Under the pieces are notes generated by a model. The model ran no database searches. It had not been told where the DNA came from and was given only the letters and a program-made list of their open reading frames with translations. DNA of 64,000 nt from Tetramitus jugosus (Eukaryota; Heterolobosea; Eutetramitea; Acrasida; Vahlkampfiidae). The DNA lies in NCBI GenBank assembly GCA_937625935.1, contig OW569376.1:124001-188000 (forward strand). The letters are read 5' to 3'. Shown one piece after another: positions 40,912-50,900 of the stretch; position 1 is the first letter of the stretch, and every line of letters begins with the position of its first letter. Made by a program: the position numbers and the translations under genes.

Positions 40912-41967
40912 CTATGCAGCCTTCAAATGATTGATTATTCGAGCCAAATCAATTTTACTTAGATCTGAGATGCCAGTTGCTTTTCTTGACGACAAAGTAG
41001 TCTGTGTACTCAAATGAAACATCTTTCGACTAAATATGGGCGAATCAGCTGTATCCATCAACTGTTTTGCTCTCATGTCAACAATGATGTGCATATCTGA
41101 AACATGGGGCTTCCCATTGAATTCATTGTGTGGGCCTAGCGTAAAATTAGCCATATAGTCCACCACTCTTTCAAACTCACTTGCGTTTCCATACACCATG
41201 GAAGGAACAGAATTCTCATAACCTGTGAACCGCTTGGGAAATGGTTGTTGTCCATAGAAATCATCAGGCCTGTATCTAAAGTTGATCAAATCGAAATCAA
41301 CCATGATTCCACCTCCAACAACAGCCAATGCAATGTATCTGATGTAACATGACATTTCGTAGGTGGGATTGTTGACTGTTGGAAGATTGGATAATCGCTG
41401 AATCCATTCCGGGTACTTTGGATGGTGTTGAGCATCTTCTTCACTCAACACAATCGGTTCCCAACAATTGTATTCCCACGATACTCTCCACTCTTCCAAG
41501 ATATCTTGTCCCTGTGATTGTATATCTGGCATAGGAGTAAAGTACGTGTAGACCCGTCGATCAAGACCTTCATATGGAGTACAGTCAATGGGTGAGTGGA
41601 ACTTCCGCTTGATGGCAGCTCTCGTAGGTTTTGGCTTTGCAGGCGACGAAGCTGTTGTGGAGTTCGTTTTCGCCCCTTCTGTCGAAGTAGTGGGAGTGGT
41701 TGAGTTTGAGGTAGATGGTGTTGGGATGGGTCTCGAGGTGGATGTGGTAGAAGCAATGGGGGTGATGCAAGCTGCTTCCGTTGTTGTTGGACGTCCTGTG
41801 GGTGATGGTGTAGCTATGTTGGCGTCATCCAAAGCTGGTGTGGTTCTTGTGATGGGGTGTTCGACAACGGTGATTGTGGAAGGACATCTCCGAGTCATCA
41901 TATTCAGTAAGAGAATTGAGACAAGGCAGAACAAGAAAATGGTTATAAGTCGAAACTTGGGTCTCAT
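40912..41967 (-). CDS. DXD-type glycosyltransferase, type II membrane protein (copy B)
   Basis: 351 residues, same length and layout as copy A: anchor at about 7-24, Thr/Ser/Pro stem to ~115, D-F-D at 224-226. It differs from copy A at about 11 positions (for example V13F, W26R, S29P in the anchor region). At DNA level there are only about eight differences over roughly 950 bp, but many more in the last ~80 bp before the start codon and outside the gene. That is the signature of gene conversion or very recent copying of an internal tract. It is head-to-head with thioredoxin-like copy B. Confidence 0.8.
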   Translation of the reverse strand: MRPKFRLITIFLFCLVSILLLNMMTRRCPSTITVVEHPITRTTPALDDANIATPSPTGRPTTTEAACITPIASTTSTSRPIPTPSTSNSTTPTTSTEGAKTNSTTASSPAKPKPTRAAIKRKFHSPIDCTPYEGLDRRVYTYFTPMPDIQSQGQDILEEWRVSWEYNCWEPIVLSEEDAQHHPKYPEWIQRLSNLPTVNNPTYEMSCYIRYIALAVVGGGIMVDFDLINFRYRPDDFYGQQPFPKRFTGYENSVPSMVYGNASEFERVVDYMANFTLGPHNEFNGKPHVSDMHIIVDMRAKQLMDTADSPIFSRKMFHLSTQTTLSSRKATGISDLSKIDLARIINHLKAA

Positions 41968-42331
41968 TGGTGTTTCAAGTGTGTTAGTTTGTTGGTGTTT
42001 GAATACTTGGTGAGTTTTTATGTGACTATCAAGAGAACCCTAATGGTATTCAGTTATTTGTCCTTATTCCTTGCGGGAACTTCTTATACTATCTCCAAGA
42101 TTGTACAAGTATTTCCGATGAACGCACTACAGTAAGCTGAAATGTTGCGATTCACTCAGTATTGACCAAACACTTGTCCTATTGTGCGAGTACACAACCA
42201 AGTTCCAATCGAGCTAGAATCGTTTCATACGTTCATAGTTCGTTCCATCAGCGAATCATCAATCATCAGCTCAACAGTTGTTAATAGTACTGACGCACAA
42301 AAACCAAACACCGTTTCAAATTCTCGGACAA
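41968..42331. promoter_or_regulatory. Divergent intergenic region of the second glycosyltransferase/thioredoxin-like pair
   Basis: 364 bp between two divergent start codons. Longer than the 137-bp gap of the first pair and not visibly similar except next to the start codons. Promoter elements cannot be named. Confidence 0.35.
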
Positions 42332-42787
42332 ATGTCTTCCTCTGGCCTATTGGTGCTCTGTTGGTCACTTCTTGTTGTTGTCATTGTCTGCGTCGCCCTT
42401 CCATCAGTTCATAGCTCTTCACTCACTAATCATGTGGTTACATTGACACCAGACAATATCTCGCACATTACTCAAAACTACAATGTTCTGACGTACTTTT
42501 ACTCACCCCTGTGTGGGCACTGCAAGAGGTTTTCTCCACAGATTGAAAAGCTGGCGGCTCTGATCCATCGATCCAACATGCATGAACATGTGTTTGTTGC
42601 TCAGATGGACATGTACAAGTATCCAAACATGACACAAGCTTTCTCTGTCAATGGTTTTCCCACACTTAAGCTATTTACCAAACGGCAACACATTCAAGAT
42701 CGTTCCCACGGTAAAGAATTCCAAGCGGAACGCACAATTCAAAATTTACTCGACTTTTTGCATTCAGAGCTGCATTACCCAGAATGA
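42332..42787 (+). CDS. PDI-like thioredoxin-domain protein with CGHC active site (copy B)
   Basis: 151 residues from ATG 42332. Upstream in frame, ILGQ aligns with MLGQ of copy A, but the ATG of copy A is ATT here, so the start is the second Met position. Hydrophobic segment LLVLCWSLLVVVIVCVALP, then VLTYFYSPLCGHCKRFSPQI with CGHC and VNGFPTLKLF. Slightly shorter than copy A because of a deletion after KRQH. About 90% identical to copy A at DNA level in the core, clearly less than the adjacent glycosyltransferases share. Likely ER/Golgi thiol-oxidoreductase. Confidence 0.85.
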   Translation: MSSSGLLVLCWSLLVVVIVCVALPSVHSSSLTNHVVTLTPDNISHITQNYNVLTYFYSPLCGHCKRFSPQIEKLAALIHRSNMHEHVFVAQMDMYKYPNMTQAFSVNGFPTLKLFTKRQHIQDRSHGKEFQAERTIQNLLDFLHSELHYPE

Positions 42788-43121
42788 GATGGGTGTTGTA
42801 CATGAGGTGAATGCGACCGTCGATCATCCACTTGACCTTGGCTTTTTGCAATTAGAATGCACAATAAAACTCCGGAGTTGTATGACAAGGAATACAAAAA
42901 TGTTCGCACTTCGTAATGAACCATTGAAGTAATGCTCCAAATAGGTCATTTCTGGGCGAGAGTGAGAGCTACCTTGGAAGAGTAACCAGGATTACTTTTG
43001 CTGGGTTATTGTTACTTGCTCTGGTCATTCTGACAGCCAAAAAGGCTCATTGTTCGTTGATCACTTCAATATCACTCAATCCAAATGTATTCCCATTTTT
43101 GTTTATTGATGATCAACACCA
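42788..43121. other. Gene-free stretch
   Basis: No coding frame or repeat of note; contains the 3' flanks of the thioredoxin-like gene (aataaaa at about 42861) and of the convergent YcsI-like gene. Confidence 0.4.
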
Positions 43122-43967
43122 CTAGTACTTAACATCTGGCTCGACTAAATCAGACACCATCATATGACCTGGAACATGAGTGATTATCAATGCACATTTC
43201 GATGAAATTGCAGCCATGGTCGATGTGACACCACATGCCCAGAAACATGGTGTCTCAGTTTCCAGATCCACACTCACCGAATCACCAAAGTCCACCTTGT
43301 CCAGGTCTTCTATACCCAAAACAGCAGGCTCTCCACAATGAACAGGAGCACCGTGTGTTTCACTGAACTGTGCCGTAATATCAATTGCTTTCTGGACAAG
43401 TTCATTCTTGACTGGTCTCATGCTCACGACCAGTGGACCTCGAAATGCACCCACTGACTCACACTCCCTATTCGTCACATACATGCTCACATTCCTGTTC
43501 TGCTCAATGTTTCGAATCGATATTCCACCACCCATGAGTGCACGCTCAAACGAGAAGCTACAACCAATGAAAAAGGTGACGAGATCATGTGTCCACAAGT
43601 CACTAATGTCATACACATCTTTAACCATTTGTCCGTGTGACCAGATTCGATACTGTGGCAGATCAGTTCGGATATCACACACATCATCGCCCTCCTGATG
43701 AGCATCATCACTGTCATCCGATCGGACGAGCACCTTTGGTCTCGTCTGACCTGCTTGCATCACTTCCAGAATGGGACAGGCTTTGGCATTGGCACGACAA
43801 AAGAGCTCAAAATCCGGGGCTAAATCCCTGGGCAGGATCACCACGTTTGCCTGGAGGAAACCTGGGCAATATCCACTGGTAGGGCCAATGTGCTCTTGTT
43901 TTCTAATGAGTCGTCTGAGTTGACGTGGAGTTGTCTCTGTCTGTTGATCTTGATTTTGTTGTTGCAT
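43122..43967 (-). CDS. YcsI/DUF1445 (UPF0317) family protein, putative hydro-lyase
   Basis: 281 residues. After a Gln/Arg-rich start the whole length matches the YcsI/UPF0317 family: TSGYCPGFLQANVVILPRDL, FELFCRANAKACPILEV, DLWTHDLVTFFIGCSFSFER, NVSMYVTNRECESVGAFRGP, LVVSMRP, HGAPVHCGEPAVLGIEDL, ETPCFWACGVTSTMAA, ITHVPGHMMVSDL. The same fold forms the N-terminal part of mammalian D-glutamate cyclase (DGLUCY). Bacterial members are called putative hydro-lyases; the true substrate is not established. Cytosolic or mitochondrial location cannot be decided. Divergent from VPS2 with a 224-bp gap. Confidence 0.85.
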   Translation of the reverse strand: MQQQNQDQQTETTPRQLRRLIRKQEHIGPTSGYCPGFLQANVVILPRDLAPDFELFCRANAKACPILEVMQAGQTRPKVLVRSDDSDDAHQEGDDVCDIRTDLPQYRIWSHGQMVKDVYDISDLWTHDLVTFFIGCSFSFERALMGGGISIRNIEQNRNVSMYVTNRECESVGAFRGPLVVSMRPVKNELVQKAIDITAQFSETHGAPVHCGEPAVLGIEDLDKVDFGDSVSVDLETETPCFWACGVTSTMAAISSKCALIITHVPGHMMVSDLVEPDVKY

Positions 43968-44191
43968 GACGTTTCAAACTCTCTTCCTCGTTTGCTACAA
44001 TAACTCCTTCCTTCTTGTTATTTACTTGCACTTTCTTGTTCCTTTTGAGTGTTGGAAGCTCGTGTTGTTTGTTTCTCCGAACTACAAAAAAAGATTTTCT
44101 GCTGCTTGGAAGAAAAAAACTGAACCGAAGAAAACAAGCAAAGCGAAACCAACCAACGCCATATCCACACACAACATCATCATCATTACAA

Positions 44192-45036
44192 ATGACACTC
44201 ATTGAATCCATATTCGGAAGAAAAAAGACTACAAAGGAATTGATGCGAGAATACAAGAGAAGCATCGATCGAACCATACGTGAACTTGAACGAGAGAAGC
44301 GCACCATGGAACAACAGGAGAAAAAATTGATTGCTGATATGAAACGTATGGCCAAGCAGAATCAGATGGATGCCGTTAAAATTATGGCAAAGGACTTGGT
44401 TCGAACCAGACGGTATCAAACAAAGTTTGTCAATATGAGAGCTCAGCTTCAAGCTGTAGGATTGAGATTACAGGTACCCCATCTATCTATCTATCTATAT
44501 ATATATATATTGTTTTTGTTCTTTGTTCTTGTGTGTTTGCGTAGCTATGCACGAAGCTATGCTGCTGTTTTTGTCGTGTGTTTTTTTTATTGTTGTTATT
44601 TGTTGTTATCTGGCTAACAAATTGAGATATCTTGATATTTCCTTGGGGGGGTAATGAAATGTAGACACTTCAATCGACACAAGCCATGACAGATGCCATG
44701 CGTGGAGTTACTAGAGTCATGAAAGTCATGAACAATCAAATGAAGTTGCCACAGATGCAAAAAATCATGATGGAATTTTCAAAGCAGAATGACATGATGG
44801 ACATGAAGGAGGAAATGATGTCCGATATGATTGATGATGCCATGGAGGGCGAAGACGATGAAATGGAAGAGGAAGGCATCGTGAATCAAGTCTTGGACGA
44901 AATTGGTCTCGGAATGGGAGAACGAATGGGTGATACGGCCAATTCTGAACTGGCCAATTCATCTGTCAATAGTGGTGGCAATGCAGTGCACGATGATGAA
45001 TTGCAAGCAAGGCTACAAAATTTGAGAAACAATTAA
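44192..45036 (+). CDS. VPS2: ESCRT-III subunit VPS2/CHMP2
   Basis: Two exons, 44192-44473 and 44665-45036, separated by a 191-bp intron (donor CAG|GTACCC, acceptor TAG|ACA), giving 217 residues. Start MTLIESIFGRKK and the basic first helix (LMREYKRSIDRTIRELEREK) are typical of Vps2/CHMP2, followed by MAKQNQMDAVKIMAKDLVRT and after the intron LQSTQAMTDAMRGVTRVMKV. The acidic region (DDAMEGEDDEMEEEG) and a C-terminal MIM-like end (DDELQARLQNLRNN) recruit VPS4 in the family. ESCRT-III drives membrane scission in multivesicular body formation, cytokinesis and membrane repair. Exon phase at the junction is 0. Confidence 0.9.
44481..44510 (+). repeat. ATCT/AT microsatellite in the VPS2 intron
   Basis: (ATCT)n passing into (AT)n just after the splice donor. 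Likely variable in length between strains. Confidence 0.85.
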
Positions 45037-45100
45037 CCAATTGTCATTGTACTATTATTATTATCTATTGTTATTACTGTTATTATTATTATTATTATTA

Positions 45101-45700
45101 TTATTGTTCGTTGTGTGACATGTTAATGTGGATTGTGCCATGGAGCAGTAAGGATTGAGAAGCTTGTGATTGTTGTTCTTGTTCTTGAATAAAATCGAGA
45201 AACAGTGGATCGTTCAATCGTTTGAGATGATCCATGGCAATCAGTGTCGATTGAGACATTTGAGCCAATGATTTCTTGTCTTGTGCCGTCTTTTCCAACA
45301 CTTCAGTCTTTAGAATGTGTGAAAGGTGATCGGATGCACTCATTTTACTCTTATCGAGCATCTCTTGTCTCATCATGTGACTCTTGTTGTGATCCACTGC
45401 AAAAATGGTCTGTGTTTGATCCAGTGTGAGCTCTAATTTGTTCAATAGGGCACTAATGACTTCAATGTCTTGTTTTGCTTGATTGAATGTGTATGATGGT
45501 GATGACGATGATGATGATGGTTGGTGGTGATGATGAGTGTCTTCTTGTTGTTGTTGTTGATTTGGGTTGTTAGGATCATCAATGTCGTTGTTATTGGTGT
45601 TGGTGTTGCGCACAGTGACACATTTGCGAAAAAAGGAATTGATTTTGCTTTCAATTTCGTTGGCCAGGTTCTGTTGTGTGATAAATGGTGAACTGCTCAT
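45101..45700 (-). CDS. Hypothetical helical protein with low-complexity insert
   Basis: 199 residues from ATG 45700. Start FITQQNLANEIESKINSFFR, then an Asn/Gln/His/Ser-rich stretch (about 33-70), then helical sequence: AKQDIEVISALLNKLELTLD, QTQTIFAVDHNKSHMMRQEM, SHILKTEVLEKTAQDKKSLA, MDHLKRLNDPLFLDFIQEQE. Composition suggests a coiled-coil subunit of a complex. I do not recognise the family. It is convergent with VPS2 (64 bp, with an ATT repeat at about 45055-45105) and divergent from the kaptin gene. Confidence 0.65.
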   Translation of the reverse strand: MSSSPFITQQNLANEIESKINSFFRKCVTVRNTNTNNNDIDDPNNPNQQQQQEDTHHHHQPSSSSSSPSYTFNQAKQDIEVISALLNKLELTLDQTQTIFAVDHNKSHMMRQEMLDKSKMSASDHLSHILKTEVLEKTAQDKKSLAQMSQSTLIAMDHLKRLNDPLFLDFIQEQEQQSQASQSLLLHGTIHINMSHNEQ

Positions 45701-45928
45701 GTTATTGTGTTGTGAATGCTGTTGCTTTTTTCAATCTCGGAGTATTAAAGTGTTTTGCAGGACGAGAACTTGCTCAAATTTCAATGTTCGTCAACACCTG
45801 ATCCAAATGAAAGATCGTCTCAATTGAAGAACGATCGATTAATCATCCAGCCAACCAAACGACTTTTTAACATTGAAAGTCCGGTTCAATTTTTTGAACG
45901 AACTTAAAATTCTGTTGTCAATAAAAAA

Positions 45929-47875
45929 ATGGAGAACACGCGAACAAAACCACTACTCAGACACTTGCAATGCTTTGATCTAAACCTACCAACCAACATT
46001 TACAGCACATGTGTCTTGCATGACAGAGACTTTGATTACTCTGAAGAAGAACACAATTTTGTGTTTGTTGCCACGAGTAACTCTTTGTTTTACATGCAAC
46101 ACTCTCCACCATCATCATCATCATCAACATCATCAACATCTCCAATAACATCAAGTCATCATGATTCAACACCTCACACATTTGTCTCTCACTTGCAAAT
46201 GCATGAAATTCCGATTCATGAGGCAAGAATTCCCGCCGACACAGAAATTATTTCCATTTCGGCGTTTCGGCGAAAAAGAAACACCAAAAAATCATCTACG
46301 ACTAACACTTCAACGCCTACTCATGTCATCTCATCGTCATTGTCATCATCATCAGTTACAGCTACAGCTACAGCTACAACTACAACAGGAATGAGCTCAA
46401 GTGTGAGTGTCTCTAGTGGTTTATCCCATAGCTTATCAAACAATAGTAGTAGCAACACCATTAGTAGTAACAAAAGCATGAGTAGTACCAGTGATGGTGC
46501 AATATCATCGACAATGATTACCAAGAGTAAATCAATGAGTCAAATCAATCATACATTGTCTGACTCTGCAGATGATGTCATTTTTTTGGCAGTGGCCATT
46601 GCACAGTACTTGGGTGAAGATTCCCCACCTCAGTGCTACCTCTATTTTTTCAAGTTTACAGAGAGAGAATTGTTGACACAATCGAGTAGTGTTGTGCAGT
46701 CAAATGTCTCTGCAAGTGACAACAGGAATAACAATATGAATCACATGAGTAATCATAGTGGTAGTAATGGTGGTGGTAGTAGTCGTGCTCTTCCACTGAT
46801 TACACAGGCATCTGGCCTCGCGTTTGAAAAGAATAATTACATGAAACATTTTGCACTGAATTTTGTTCCGTTGAGACTGTTTCGAAAGACGATTGCTCAT
46901 GAAGGAAGCTTTGAAACAGTGTTTATGGCTAGTGGATCGGACAAGAAGGTGCACATTTTTGGTCTTTCGAGTTACAATCCATTCCAGTTTGCAAAGATTG
47001 ATTCTGCAAAATTCAAGATTGATTTTTTGCCTTCGCTTGCGGTGCTTCCTGGCAGTGCACTCTGTATTGACATGTACGAGAGCAGTACGATGCACATTAC
47101 TGCCATTGGTTATCAGAATGGGTTCTTGCAGTTGATTACGAAGCTAAAGTCTGGCGATGGCCCACCGAATTTAACACTGTTTCTCAATGGTCCTATCAGC
47201 AGTGTGAGACTGTTTCGGTGCAGACCAGGTGCCATTGGAAGTAATCGAAGAAGACAGCACAATATGGTGAGTCGGACCATTGATCTGATCAATAACAGTA
47301 AGACAATGGATCATCATGATGATGTCTCACTGGACGCAACTTCGAGAATTGAAGAAGAATTGAGCTGTATTAATTTGGCAGTGGGTGAATCGATAGGACG
47401 GGTCACCATTTTTCGCAACGTGGAGAAGATGTCGCTCAGCGATCCATTGATCATTCAGCCTGAAACGCCAGATCAAATAGAGGAGACGGATGATGACTAT
47501 GGAGACGCAGATTCCTTGCAGAGCTTTAATTCCGTTTTGTCTGTATGTGTCGCGGATGTAGATGCAGATGGCTTGAATGAGATTCTAGTCGGCACCTATT
47601 CCAAATCTCTTCTCATTTACAAGATTAACATTGATGAGGAGAAAGATACTGTCGTGTCGTATCGGCTGGCTCACTGCATGAAATTTCCTGGACCGGTGCA
47701 CTCCATCAAGATACTGGACATAAATAAGGATGGATTGGATGAGGTGTTAGTGAGTACCATGTATGGTGTGCATGTTCTTCAACCTCACCTGGAAGATTGC
47801 AAGAATAAGGTAGTACAAAGGCTTAAGTCAATCTTGGCAATGCAAGCCAACAACGAACAAGCAATTACGAGCTAA
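45929..47875 (+). CDS. KPTN: Kaptin (KICSTOR complex subunit)
   Basis: 648 residues. The first ~290 hold a large Ser/Thr/Asn-rich insert (SSSSSTSSTSPITS, TATATATTTTGMSS). The conserved parts match kaptin: FSSY-like HIFGLSSYNPFQF, LAVLPGSALCIDMYESSTMH, ITAIGYQNGFLQL, then LSVCVADVDADGLNEILVGT, YSKSLLIYKI, VHSIKILDINKDGLDEVLVS, TMYGVHVLQPHLEDC. The D-x-D-x-D-G repeats are FG-GAP/calcium-loop-like beta-propeller motifs. In animals KPTN with ITFG2, C12orf66 and SZT2 tethers GATOR1 to lysosomes for amino-acid control of mTORC1; the role in this organism is inferred. It ends 39 bp from the convergent RPA1 gene. Confidence 0.8.
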   Translation: MENTRTKPLLRHLQCFDLNLPTNIYSTCVLHDRDFDYSEEEHNFVFVATSNSLFYMQHSPPSSSSSTSSTSPITSSHHDSTPHTFVSHLQMHEIPIHEARIPADTEIISISAFRRKRNTKKSSTTNTSTPTHVISSSLSSSSVTATATATTTTGMSSSVSVSSGLSHSLSNNSSSNTISSNKSMSSTSDGAISSTMITKSKSMSQINHTLSDSADDVIFLAVAIAQYLGEDSPPQCYLYFFKFTERELLTQSSSVVQSNVSASDNRNNNMNHMSNHSGSNGGGSSRALPLITQASGLAFEKNNYMKHFALNFVPLRLFRKTIAHEGSFETVFMASGSDKKVHIFGLSSYNPFQFAKIDSAKFKIDFLPSLAVLPGSALCIDMYESSTMHITAIGYQNGFLQLITKLKSGDGPPNLTLFLNGPISSVRLFRCRPGAIGSNRRRQHNMVSRTIDLINNSKTMDHHDDVSLDATSRIEEELSCINLAVGESIGRVTIFRNVEKMSLSDPLIIQPETPDQIEETDDDYGDADSLQSFNSVLSVCVADVDADGLNEILVGTYSKSLLIYKINIDEEKDTVVSYRLAHCMKFPGPVHSIKILDINKDGLDEVLVSTMYGVHVLQPHLEDCKNKVVQRLKSILAMQANNEQAITS

Positions 47876-47914
47876 ACACAGAAAGAAATAATTAATAATA
47901 TAATTAATTAGAAT

Positions 47915-50900
47915 TTAATTGCATTTCACCTCGGGTATCAGAATATCGAAGCTTCCAGTACCTTGGGAAACTGTCTTACCCAAGATCAATTCGGCACTAG
48001 GTCCTCTTACTTGATCAATCTCGGCATATGCTGTACTGTTGCTCAAGAAGGTCAAAGAACTTTCGAATGTTGCTTTGTGGAACACACCAGGAGATGAGAC
48101 CATAGAGGCACGATTACATGCCCTGTACTCACCAGTATTTGTCATGTGCTCAGCAATCAAGCAAATGTGTCTCTCATCGACAGGAATACCGTACAGTTTG
48201 AACACATTCTTCATTTCGTTCACTAGCAGTTGATAAGCAGCCTCAATACCATATGTTGCTGCTGTGGCCCGAATATCATTGGTAATGATTGAATTAAAGT
48301 CAATAAACTCGGAAGCTTGTCTGGTCATCAATAATTCTTCAATGTTGAAACCTTCCATTTGAAGTTCGTATTGACCTTGTCTCTGTTGGATAACGTTGAC
48401 CTTCTCAATTCCAGTGTAAGTTCTCAAGTAGGTCGATTGACAAACCTTGTAAACAACGTCCTTTAAGAAGATACGATGGTCCTTGACACCGTCGTTCAGT
48501 TCAATTGTTAGGATGCCTTCCTCTCTTTGAATATCAAATGACTTATAGAATGGACTTTGTTCGATAGCCAAATTATCTTTAGCTTCCTTCGGAGTCGACT
48601 TCTTTTTCTTCTTGGCATCTTGCTCCTCGGCTTGTTCTTCATCTTCGTCCTCGGATTCTTCTTCTTCATCATCATCGGATTGTGCGTCTTCAGAATCACT
48701 TTCCATCTCATCTTCATCATCTGACTCTTCATCGGCCTTCTTCTTCTTTGTTTGCTTTTTGGTCGAGTTTGTGCTTGTTGACTGATTGTCACCCATCACT
48801 GATGCTTCTGCATTCTCTCCAGCATCCTTAAAATCTGAGTTGGAAAGGAATGTGGCTTGCTTAGTTTTCTGATTCACATCGATCACTCTTTGCTTGGTAA
48901 CACCAGCAAGGGCAATCTTATTCTTAAATCTACCATGCATCAGATACTGCTTAATGGTTAAGACAATGTTTCTAATCAGAATGGCCTTGACCGTTTCCCA
49001 GAATTGATCCACAGAGATGCCATAATATTTACTGAACTCCTCCAAATCAAACTTGATGTTCACTGAGATGCTTCTCTCTCTCTCATTTGTATTTGGATTG
49101 TACCCAATCTTCTCAATAATGTCCACATATTCGAGAGCATCTCCAAACGTGACGGAACTCATAGATGCAGCAAACTTCTTCACAAGCATCTCATTCTTAT
49201 GGACTGACTTGACTGGAAGGGTGGTTAAAACAGTCTTTGTCTGACCAATCATGAACAGTTCGATCAGTCTAGGAATACCGACAGTCACGTGAGCAACATC
49301 CAAACCAGCAAAGTGGAAAGTATTCAAAGTCATTTGAGTAGAAGGTTCACCAATGGATTGAGCAGCAATCACACCAACTGCTTCACCAGGGTTGACCAAA
49401 CTTCTCATAAATCTTTCATTGGAAATGCTCTTGAACTTGTCCAATGATACATGAATATCGCTCAACAATGCATCCTTACGTTTCTTGGAAGCCAGCACCA
49501 GTCCATCAGGATTGGATTCAATGTATTCACTAAGGTTGCTGGCAAACTTGTCGGATACAGCACCTTTGACTCTCCATGGATCATAAACGGATGCAACAGG
49601 GTCAGAGCCCTTGTACTTGAGTACACTCTTATCAGTGTGCTCCTCATCTTCTGACAAACGATACTTTTCAGCAACAGCTTTGTGATTCATAGCAGCAAAC
49701 TTTGAATTATGAAGGAATGAGCTCTTAAGTGGATCAATAGAGTCACCACCGTACTTGAACTGAACAACAGTGTTGCCCTCATTTCTAACGGTACCGTCAT
49801 ACTTGACAGTCAAGTCTTCCAAAGCCTTCACTAGACAACGTTGCAAATAACCGGAACGAGCAGTCTTGACAGCAGTATCAATCAAACCATCTCTTCCAGC
49901 CATACAATGGAAGAAATATTCTTGTGGCTTGATACCAGTCAAGAATCTGCTGGCCACATAACCACCAGAGATAGCAGATGTGTCATAAATCTCAAATGAA
50001 GGCAGAGTCTTTCCAGAAACAGTTGGTCTAACTCTTCGACCTTCAAACTCTTGAAGACCCAAACAACAACTGATCTGAGAAGCATTGACGAGGGAACCCT
50101 TGGCACCAGATTGAGTCATCAGAGTCATGTTATTAGCAGGGAAAGGCTTCATCAAACCACGAGGAATAGATTCAGAAATCAACTTGGATGTATGTTTGCT
50201 GAGTGCTTTCTTGACCTCAGCATCTAACTTTCTACGGTTTCTGTCATTCACCAACAATGAAGACATATTCTTAATAATCGAGTTTTGGTCGTACAACTTG
50301 CTGTCAGCCAGACGCTTTTGTTTTGCAAACTCAGCAGTAGCATGTCTGGCATCGCTGTCCGCAGCCTTCATAATCTTGCTTCTATTTTCATTGCAGTCAT
50401 CAGTAACCATCAAATCATCAACACCACATGTGAATCCATGATACTGCAAGAACAGAGTAGTCAATCTGGTAAAGCAAGTAAGCAACTCAGCACTGGCATC
50501 ATGACCATAAACTTCATCGAATGCATGAACAACACCAAACTCAGATGAACCAATTTGGTTCTTGTCGAAAATACCAGTCATAACTTCATTATCACGGATA
50601 ATGACAGTTTCTTCTTCCTTGTGATCTCCCCAACAATTCTTCAATTTAGCACCGCAGTCCAAATTAATACCTGCTCTCTTTGCAGCAATATCCTTCAAGA
50701 TGGTGGTTACTACTTGCTTACCGCTCCACAATGGCCTTGGTTTGATGATGCATGGAGGAACTGTTTCGATTCTATGATCACCGACTCTGTGGAATATGGA
50801 GCCAAATACCAATGATTGATAAGTTTCTCTGTCAAGGAAGGTATCCTTGAGAGTTAACAAGACACCGGACACAATATGATCCTGAATCAGACCACGAATT

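Noticed and set aside
45053-45105. ATT repeat between VPS2 and its convergent neighbour as a regulatory array
   Set aside because: Plain trinucleotide microsatellite; nothing suggests a function.
46321-46524. Leu/Val-rich minus-strand frames opposite the kaptin insert
   Set aside because: Shadow translation of Ser/Thr repeat codons in the kaptin gene.
48508-48792. Lys/Met-rich frame inside RPA1
   Set aside because: Alternative-frame reading of the acidic Pol I insert.
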